DNA from: Peromyscus leucopus
Lineage: Eukaryota > Chordata > Mammalia > Rodentia > Cricetidae
DNA length: 64,000 bases
NCBI RefSeq assembly: GCF_004664715.2
Contig: NC_051071.1
Span: 33,692,030-33,756,029, forward strand
Direction of reading: 5' to 3'
Shown piece after piece: positions 56,078-64,000 of the stretch (position 1 is the stretch's first letter; each line of letters begins with the position of its first letter). The notes beneath the pieces were generated by a model. The model saw nothing but the letters and a program-made list of their open reading frames with translations, did no database searches and was not told the origin of the DNA. A program made the position numbers and the translations under genes.

Positions 56078-57341
56078 TAAACGTCCCTACTAATAAGTTA
56101 TATGTAAATATTCTGAAAGAATTAAACACTAATTAAAATGTAGGAAGTATCAAACTAGCTTCTTAAAAAGAAAACTATAACATGTTTCATACATGATCTA
56201 TACGTTTTCTGGCATATTCTCTCCTCCCTGTCACCCTCCCCTTTCTTGCCCCCTCCTCTCCCTGCACACTACAATACCAGCCTGCTAGGCAAGATGGGCC
56301 CCCAGGTACAATAGTGGAATAACTTACTAGCGTAACCAGCCACCTTCAGATTAGATTGAGGCCTGACTCTACAGGAGGGAGTGTCTGCCTGATACTGTAA
56401 ACCTCATCAAACATCCACAGGTTCTGAGGGGAACATACCACTGGTGTTTTGCTAAATAGTCATATTGTCAAACTGCCTTCTAGGCATTTATCTTATACCT
56501 CTAAATTTGTACTGCTCTCAACCTTGGTCAGAAAAGCTTCTTTATGCAGGGCGCAGTGGTTCATGCAGTGTCATAACTAATTAAAGTACTAAAAATAAAT
56601 GAATATGTGCTCAGTCATAGATGGGACATCTTTATCAACCCACCCTAAGGCTCAGAGAACATTGCCAAAGAGGAAGAGAAAAGAATTTCAGAGCTGGAGG
56701 ATGGGGAGGGGCGCTTTTGAAATGCTGTCCTTTAGATAAGATATTGCTATCTCACCCATAAACTCAGTAGCTGTGGTTACCTGCATGAGATCAAACTGGT
56801 TAAAATTTTAGCATGTATAGGGACAGTGATTCTGATGCCTCACTGCTATCTGAGAAACTATTGGCAGTTTATGACTGATGGGAAAGAGATTGTCACTTTT
56901 CTTTGAAGGTGTAACCACAGTCAAATTGCCCACAATCCAGTGAGTGGCTTCACACCAGTGTACTTCTGAACAGTACTAAATAGACTCCATGGCATCTTTT
57001 AAAAGGGTTTCAGGAAGAAAGAGATGTTTGAGGGGACCTGGGGATAAGAGTGGGGTATATAAGACACATTGCATACATGTATGAAAATTTCAAAAAACAA
57101 AAAATACTTTAAAAAGAAAAATTATGTGACTCATATCATCATCTGAATAGATGTACAAAAAGCATTTGACAGAATGCACTGCATGTTGTGGATAAGAATA
57201 CTTCAACAAACTAGGAATAGAAGGAAATGATAACAAATTGTTACCAAAAGATTATGCATAACTCAATATTTAATAGAGAACAAATACTTTTCTTCTAAAG
57301 ACAAGAGGGAAATACAAAAGTATTTTCTTCCTAACTGATTC
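56078..57341. other. no recognisable gene; small B1-like head at about 56548
   Basis: 'gcagggcgcagtggttcatg' at about 56547 resembles the first 25 bp of a B1 and stops there. Otherwise unassigned. Confidence 0.35.
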
Positions 57342-57544
57342 AAAATTGCTGAGGGCCAAGACCCAGTGATACCACTCTTGGGCATATACCCAAGGGATGC
57401 TCAATCACACAACAAGGACACATGCTCAACTATGTTCATAGCAGCATTATTCATAATAGCCAGAACCTGGAAACAACCTAGATGCCCCTCAACTGAAGAA
57501 TGGATAAAGAAAGTGTGGTACATATACACAATGGAGCAGTAAAA

Positions 57545-57591
<47 letters not shown>

Positions 57592-58644
57592 CATCATGAA
57601 ATTTGCAGGCATAGGGATGGAACTAGAAAATATCATCCTGAGTGAGATAACCCAGACTCAGAAAGACATACATGGTATGTACTCATTTATAAGTGGATAT
57701 TAGATCTAAAGCAAAAGATAACCAGACTACAACCCACAGCTCCATAGAAGCTAGCTAACAAGGAGGACCCTAAGAGGGACATATGAATCACCTTGGGAAG
57801 GGGAAATACTTATGTCTCCATGAGTAAAGTGGGGGTGAGATGGGGCAATATAGTATAGGGGATGCGAGTTGAGAACATAAGGGAACAGGACGGTCCAGCT
57901 GGAACAGGGATGGAGTGGGTGAGCAATGAAAGAGATACCATGATAGAGGGAGACATCAGGGGGATAGGAAGAAACTGGGTGCTAAGGAAGTTCCCAGGAA
58001 TCCACAAGGATGACCTCAGCTTAGACTACTGGCAATAGTGGAGGGGTGCCTGAACTGGCTTACCCCAGTAATCAGATTGGTGAATACCCTAACTGTCATC
58101 ATAGAGCCTTCGTCCAGTAACTGATGGAAGCAGATGCAGAGATCCACAACCAAGCACCAGGCCAAGCTCCAGGAGTCCAGTCAAGGAGAGAGAAAAAGGA
58201 TTCCATGAGCAAGGGGCAACAAGATCATGATAGGAAAACCTACAGAGACAACCAAACCAAGCTAGTGGGATCTGTTGAACTTTAGACCAACAGCTGTGGA
58301 GCCTCCATGGGACTGGACTAGGCCCTCTGCATCAACAAGACAGTTGTTTAGCTTGATCTGCTTAAGGGCCTCCCCTGGCAGTAGGATCCATCTCTTGTGC
58401 ATGAGCTGGCTTTTTGGAGCCCACTACCTATATAAGATGGGACAGCTTGCACAGCCTTGATGCAGAGGGAGGGGCTTGGACCTCTTTCAACTGAATATAC
58501 CAGGCTCTGCTGACTGCCCATGGTAGGTCTTATCTTGTCACAGGAGGGAATGGGGGTGGGTTGAGGGGTTAAGGCTTGGGGGTGGGAGGAGGGAAAGGGG
58601 GGATCTGTGGTTGGTATATAAAATGAATTTAAAAATTGCTAAGG
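57342..58644 (+). mobile_element. L1, 5'-truncated: ORF2 end and 3' UTR, with 13-bp TSD
   Basis: Flanks 'aaaattgctgagg' (57342-57354) and 'aaaattgctaagg' (58632-58644) form a TSD with one mismatch. The insert starts at the 'ccaagaccc' position of ORF2, runs through the ORF2 C-terminal end (to about 57700) and the full 3' UTR. The G-rich polypurine tract lies at about 58545-58605; the end is A-rich. ORF2 is disrupted by an (AAAT)n array and lacks a stretch just before it. Close relative of the L1 at 16346. Confidence 0.94.
57541..57591. repeat. (AAAT)n microsatellite inside L1 ORF2
   Basis: About 12 AAAT units, pure. Flanked by 'atggagcagt' and 'acatcatgaaatttgcag', so it grew at the same A-rich codon run that became (AAAAC)n in the L1 at 27597. 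Confidence 0.96.
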
Positions 58645-59689
58645 ACTCACAGGTACAGAAGTCACACTTGCTTTTCATACCCAGTCAAGGCACCTCACTA
58701 GACACAGTATTGCAGATTTCCACATTATCTTTTAGACTACCACAATCTTTCGGGTGTATATACCAGTTTTACCTATGGAGAAACCATCACTCAAAGAAGT
58801 AAAGTACTATACCAAGTAGGAGGCAGAACGAGAGTCCACACAGTTCATTTCTACAGAGCAGGAAACACTCTGTGACCATGAGTTAGGTGCCCAGTGAGCC
58901 CAACCACTAAACCAGTCCCTGGTACATTCATCACGCAGATGTGCATACATTTTATTTCTCTTCTCTTTTTCATGTAATTATCTCTTAACCTAATGTGTGT
59001 TAAAGACATTTGGCAACAAGTATTATCTTCTCTGAGTAATGCCGCTTAGGCAATGTACTGTTTTATAAACATTACACAGGTTTCCTTTCTGCCCTTTCTT
59101 TTTTATAGTTTAAGGAAAGGAAGATTCAGTACCATAATTTAAAAAGTAACAGAGCCTGGCAGCATTTCCTCAGTGTTAGTTCCTATTGTGCCCAACAGCC
59201 TTGGCTTCAGGTAGTAAAATGCAGCTAGCAGTTGTAAAATAATTATCCCAAAATAGCAATAACTATACTATCGTATATCAAAGGCCTTTGTTGGAAAAGA
59301 AGTAGTGACTCAGACTCATAAATGCCAGAAAAGACCAAGTATCAAAGTGTAACCTCAAATCTAAATATCATTTATTTGCTGTCTTTCCAAGCAGCATAAT
59401 GAAATAAAAATGAAACCACCAGACATCACCTTCAATTTTTCTTCAAAAGATGAGCACTCAAGTTCACTGTTTTGTTTTTTTATGATAGAATTGTTTTTAT
59501 TATTCCTTTTTTTAGATTATATAACTATATAATTTTTTTCCTCTTCCCTTTCTTCCCTCAAGTCTTCCCACTTATTTCTACTCATTCTCTTTCAAAGTCA
59601 TGACACTTTTTTTGGTAATTATTATTACATACATAAATGTATATGTATACATATATATTTCAAAATATATAAATATAACCTTCTCAGTC
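58645..59689. other. no recognisable feature
   Basis: No repeat or gene recognised in about 1 kb. Confidence 0.4.
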
Positions 59690-59920
59690 TGTATAATGTT
59701 ACTTGTATATAGAGATAGCATCTTATGTAGCCTAGACTGGCTTGGAACACACTGTGTAGCTAAGAAGGACCTTGAATTTCTGATCCCCCCCACCTCCACC
59801 TTGTAAGCACTAGGATTAGACGCAAGTACCACATTGTACAGTGTATATAGTGCTGGAGATCAAACCCAGGGCCTTGTGCATGCTAGGCAAGGCTCTACTG
59901 ACCGATCTGCATCCCCACCT
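59690..59920 (-). mobile_element. B4-type (ID-B1 fusion) SINE, minus strand
   Basis: Plus strand gives the B1 complement first ('tatgtagcctagactggctt', 'ccaccttgtaagcactagga'), then the ID complement ('gagatcaaacccagggcctt', 'gtgcatgctaggcaagg', 'actgaccgatctgcatcccc'). This order is the ID-B1 dimer known as B4. Confidence 0.8.
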
Positions 59921-59984
59921 CAGTTCACTTTTGAAATGTCCTATCTCATCAACACCCCAGCACAGAGGAAAGGATTTTACACTT

Positions 59985-60302
59985 CCTTTCCAGCTTGTGG
60001 TGCTATTTGGGAAGCAGTAGAATATTTTGGAAATGGAGCATCATGAGATGGAGTTAGGTCACTAGTGGCATGCTCATGAAGAGGCTCTTGGAATCCCAGC
60101 CCTTCTTGTCCCACTCTTTGCTTCCTGGCTTCCAGAAGGTAAGCAACTTGCTCTGCCACATGCTCCCAGGCCCCATGAAGCACTTTCTCATTTCATGGGA
60201 ACATGATATAAAACCTGTGAATCCATGAGCTAAGGTAAGACTTTTCTCCTTTAAATTGAATCTTTGAAAGTTGCATCTGAGTGATGGAACACTAACTAAC
60301 AC
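59985..60302 (+). mobile_element. MaLR (ORR1-like) LTR, 5' end missing or worn
   Basis: 'cttgtggtgctatttgggaa', 'ggtcactagtggcatgctca', 'cccactctttgcttcctggc', 'tgaatccatgagctaaggta' and end 'aacactaactaacaca' follow the MaLR order on the plus strand. Confidence 0.7.
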
Positions 60303-60452
60303 AACTCCAGGAGATCTGGGTTCTAGAACCTTCTCAGATGCCAGCTTGCACTGTCATGTTATCCTCCACAGGATCCCAGCTTCCTTACCTGAAAACAACC
60401 TGTTACATTTCTTACTGGCTGCTAAAATTCTAAACAATAAGAGAAGGTAATT

Positions 60453-60600
60453 GGCCACATGGTGGCTCACAACCATCTGTTAATCCAGCTCCAGGGATCT
60501 GGTGCCCCCTTCCATCTTCTGTCAGCACCAGGCACACATGTGGTATACACAAAGTCATTCAGGCAAAACACTCGTACACATGAAGTAAAAAAGTGAATAT
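60453..60600 (+). mobile_element. B2 SINE 3' part
   Basis: 'cacatggtggctcacaacca', 'gatctggtgcccccttccat' and 'gcaccaggcacacatgtggt' are B2 body; the tRNA-like head is missing. Tail 'gaagtaaaaaagtgaa'. Confidence 0.85.
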
Positions 60601-60912
60601 TTTTTAAAGGAAAGAAATATAACTGAAGATACAAGCAGATTTGTAGATACAATAATGAGATTTTGAGAAGGGGCTTTCCCAAAGCTACAGGTGTCATAGG
60701 TTAAAAAGAGGATATACATTTGTCAGAATAGACTGGCATTCTAAGGACAGGAAGGAGTAGAAAGGGACCCACAGCTCCATGTGTGGAAAGACTTTGATTC
60801 TAAGAAGAGACAGCTTCACACAGCTCAAATTGGCACAACTTGGAAATGGTCTCATATCGAAAGTAATATGTGATTTTTCCAAAGAAGTTAGGAAAAATGA
60901 AAGAAAATGTTA

Positions 60913-60921
60913 CCAAAGAGC

Positions 60922-60961
<40 letters not shown>

Positions 60962-61498
60962 TAAATTTATTCATTTCTTCTCCACCAATTCCCACCCCTA
61001 CCTTCTCCTCTGTTTCTGTTCCCCACTCCAATCCACTCCTCCTCTGTTTCTGTTCAGAAAGGTGCAGGCCTCTCATGGGTGTAAACAAATCATGGCATAA
61101 CAAGTTTAAGTAGGAATGAGCTCCTCCCCTTGTATGAAGGCTCCACAAGGCACCCCAGTATGAAGATTAGGTTCCCAAGAGCAAGCCAAACTGTTAGGAA
61201 CAGCTCCTGCTTCCTCTGCTAGGAGTCCCCAAAGTCAACGAAGCTACACAACTGTCACACATATGTAGGGGGCCTAGGTAGGTCCCATGCAAGCTCCCTA
61301 GCTGTGAGTCCAGAGTCTGTGAGCTCCTATGAGCCCAGGTTAGTTGTTTCTGTGGGTTCTCTTGTGATGATCTTTACCCCCTGGCTCAAACAATCCTTCC
61401 TCCCTCTCTTCAATAGGATTCCTGGAGCAGACTCAGTGCTTGGCTGTGGATCTCCACATCTGTTTCCATCAGTCACCGGATGAAGCCAAAGAGCATTT
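60913..61498 (-). mobile_element. L1 3' UTR, minus strand, with 13-bp perfect TSD
   Basis: TSD 'ccaaagagcattt' at 60913-60925 and 61486-61498. The insert (60926-61485, 560 bp) is the minus-strand L1 3' UTR, ending at 'catcagtcaccggatgaag'. Its A-tail has become a (TTA)n array at 60925-60958 (plus-strand reading). Confidence 0.95.
60925..60958. repeat. (TTA)n microsatellite at L1 tail
   Basis: About 11 TTA units, pure, directly at the L1 3' end. Confidence 0.96.
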
Positions 61499-61562
61499 TT
61501 AAACCATCCTAGAGTTTCACTGTCCAGCTTCCTATCACTTTCTATACATATTTTAATTTTAA

Positions 61563-61796
61563 AAGCCTTTTTACATTTGTAAAATCTTATGTGTATGGGT
61601 GTTTTGCCTGCATGTATGTCAGTTTACGACTTGGATGCCTGGTGCCTGTAGAATCTAGAAAAAGGTGTCAGATCCTACAGACTAGAGTTACAGTTGGCTG
61701 TGAGCCACCATGTGGTGATAGGAATTGAATCTTCCTCTGGAAGAGCAGTCCATGCCCCTTACCACTAAGCCATCTCTCCAACCCTCGAAGCCTTTT
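61563..61796 (-). mobile_element. B2-family SINE, minus strand, 9-bp TSD
   Basis: 'gttggctgtgagccaccatg', 'ctctggaagagcagtccatg' and 'cactaagccatctctccaac' are B2 complement. Flanks 'aagcctttt' at 61563-61571 and 61788-61796 form a short TSD. More diverged than the copy at 63785. Confidence 0.85.
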
Positions 61797-63768
61797 GTAA
61801 AGCACAGCTGTCATGTTGCCTGTGACCTTCCTCCTGATCTAAAAGCAAGAATGACCATTTTGTCATATCTCCATTAACATTGGATATTATTACCTTATAT
61901 TAAATATCAGGTAAATTAATGGGGAATCTGGGTGAAGGGAAAAATCGAAACCTTCGTTATCACATAATTTCCATTCATTGGATTACTTAGGAATCTCAGT
62001 ATTCTCTCATGGTTATTTGCCTGTATTTTTCATTTACCTTTCTTTTGCTTTATGTTCTTTTTCCACTTATTTATTGAGGTCCTGGGATTCACATCCTTGA
62101 AGTTTCAGCAATTTTACATTTATTTTTTAAAAAACAATACTCTTTGTAATTTTCCCATATTAGCTCAAATTTTGTTGTTGACTATATTTTAATCTTAGTG
62201 AAATTTTATTGATGAAAGTTTTAAATTTTTGTGTTGTTAAATCTACCAAGTACATCTGAACTTAGTAAACTTTCCTCTCAAAGAGGTTCAATAAAGATCT
62301 ACGTCTATTTTCTTCTATATTTTCTAACAGTTCAGGGTTTTCTTTCTAATGTTTAACTCTTTAATCCATCTGACATTTATTCCTTTGATACTTATGTGGT
62401 AAAAAACAAGAGTTCAAAATCATTTTTAAAAATAATTTTCTAGGTAGCCTCCCTAGCAAACAGCTTTGCATCAACATATGCTCCAAGTAGACATTTTCCT
62501 CTCCTGAAGCACGTTTTCCTCTTTAGAGCATCCCCTCCCTCTTTTCTTTAGCACATAGTATATTTAGCTGATATTAGCTTAAATTTTGATGGCCAAGAGG
62601 TGTTGACACCAAAGGCTATCCCCCTCTAATAACACAGGGTACAAAGTGCAGAGGCCTGCTGGCCACTGTTCCAAGTGAGTTTATCAGTCTGCTGCACACC
62701 CAACATATGGTTTCTTTTTCATTATTAACCAGAGTAGGTAGTAAATAAGCATGGGTGCTCCCCCAAATCATCAGCTGCTCCTGTCAAGGAAATCAAACAT
62801 ATATTGAAGTCTTGTCTCATGGGCTTACACAGTTTCCCTGGCTGAACCATTTAATCAAAGAGAACTCCTCTTCCTTCTGATTAAGGTCTCTCCTCGGAAG
62901 CACATAGTGACTCTTCTTAAAGCAGAGGCCACATGAATGCACCTGTTTCATCTCTCTCCAAACTGGAATATTCCTACCTTTCCCTGCTTTCCAGCCCAAA
63001 GGTCTGCAGCTGCACTGAAAAAGATTTGTGTCTTATTGTTCTGACGAATGGCAGAGCAGTGGAATAGCTTTATGCTATGTTCCGGAAAGGCAGCCAACAA
63101 GGCATTGTGCTATTGATGGCTCACATTATAACGGAGAAATATTAGGGGAGATATTTCAATCGCCAGCCAGAGAAGAAACAGTGGCCATAAGACTGCTTCC
63201 AAGGAGAGTAAAGGGTCCATAAAGGAAAGAGAGAGGGGATGCTCTGAAGGAGGCAAAGCGCTTCAGGAGAGGAAAACAGTCTACTTGAAGCCTATGGTCA
63301 TGCAAAGCTGTTTGCTAGGGAGGTTACCTAGAAAAGAGTAGTAACCACACCACAGTGTTAACCACACAGATACATTATTAATTTGCACAGCTCCATGGAG
63401 CATGCATGAGACTTTAAAGGCAGATTAGGTTTTCTTTTAATATAAACAACTGTGTTCTGTTTCACACATACGCAAAGTTAGACTGGCAAGGGCCAATGTC
63501 TGGTAAATACATATTCTGTATAAAGCCTGTCAGTATTGTATTTAAAACAAAATACAAGGAATACTATGTAGAAATGGAACCAGCACAGTAGAGCAATAGC
63601 GATTCAGCCAGCAAACTACATTTTTCTTATGAAGTGGGAAATTAAGGCAAGAGAATTAAGAGGTCCTTTCTATGAGGTCTGCATTAGAAACATACAAGGG
63701 TTCCAGTATCCCCTATAGACAGCCATAGGATCCATAACTGTGGCTGCCTGGAATAGTCAATATTAAAG
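61797..63768. other. no recognisable gene or repeat; possible conserved patch 63000-63240
   Basis: AT-rich to 62550, then single-copy-looking. The 63000-63240 stretch has several CpG dinucleotides and a 64-codon frame with no family features. Conservation cannot be judged here. Confidence 0.35.
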
Positions 63769-63982
63769 CCAAGACATAACTCTTTTTTTAAAAAAATTTT
63801 ATTTATTATGTAAACAGTGTTCTTTCTGCAAGTTTGCCAAACGCCAGAAGAGGGCATCAGATCTCATTACAGATGGCTGTGAGCCACCATGTGGTTGCTG
63901 GAAATTGAACTCAGGACCTCTGGAAGAGCAGACAGTGCTCTTAACCTCTGAGCCATCTCTCCAGCCCCAAGACATAACTCTT
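63769..63982 (-). mobile_element. B2 SINE, minus strand, with 16-bp TSD
   Basis: TSD 'ccaagacataactctt' at 63769-63784 and 63967-63982, its first two bases possibly shared with the SINE end. The insert reads from a T/A-rich tail through 'aacgccagaagagggcatca', 'gtgagccaccatgtggttgc' and 'ctgagccatctctccagccc'. Near-consensus B2, so young. Confidence 0.97.
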
Positions 63983-64000
63983 AACACATGGTATAAACAC

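Overview
This window looks like mammalian, specifically rodent, intergenic or intronic DNA. I found no intact protein-coding gene, no tRNA or rRNA gene, no CRISPR array and no CpG island. The rodent assignment rests on B1, B2, B3 and ID/B4-type SINEs, rodent MaLR LTRs and young L1 copies. The B1 copies at 19145 and 26872 have the right half 'ccaagtgagttccaggaaa' followed by 'ggc.caaag.tacacagag', which I associate with cricetid rodents (hamster, vole, deer mouse); the family-level call is inference.

Layout. 1-8 kb: microsatellites and old LTRs, including one LTR nested in another (4890-5630) and an LTR carrying a 119-bp inverted copy of sequence about 490 bp away (1663-2189). 8-11.7 kb: repeat-poor. 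11.7-12.5 kb: a 5'-truncated L1 with a perfect 16-bp target-site duplication (TSD). 12.5-16.3 kb: mostly unique sequence, two B2-type SINEs. 16.3-19.3 kb: a long L1 with an internal inverted duplication, then a (TA)n tract and B1. 19.9-24.4 kb: MaLR internal sequence, an Lx-like L1 3' UTR, an ERV-like LTR and a B1-containing composite repeat. 25.6 kb: a 4 x 26-bp minisatellite. 26.9-31 kb: B1, B3, a twin-primed L1, a second L1 and the 3' end of an endogenous retrovirus with its polypurine tract. 31.5-48 kb: scattered MaLR LTRs, three related Lx-like fragments, an old L1 and an ERV LTR with possible internal sequence. 49-54 kb: LTRs, old L1 pieces and a 1.1-kb retrocopy with a perfect TSD. 53.7-56.1 kb: the most complex structure, a twin-primed L1 invaded by a retrocopy carrying the first 67 codons of a bitter taste receptor (TAS2R), itself apparently twin-primed. 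57.3-64 kb: another L1, a B4, MaLR, a minus-strand L1 and B2 copies.

How it works together. The only supportable activity is L1 machinery acting in cis (L1 copies) and in trans (SINEs, two retrocopies). TSDs, A-tails and TT/AA-type nick sites support target-primed reverse transcription at many loci. Inverted structures recur: two twin-primed L1s, one apparently twin-primed retrocopy and two local inverted duplications. I saw no undescribed functional system; the value lies in these nested and inverted insertions. Most long open frames are L1 ORF2 remnants, translated L1 3' UTR or translated microsatellite. Family names and boundaries come from reading by eye; running RepeatMasker with a rodent library would settle them.
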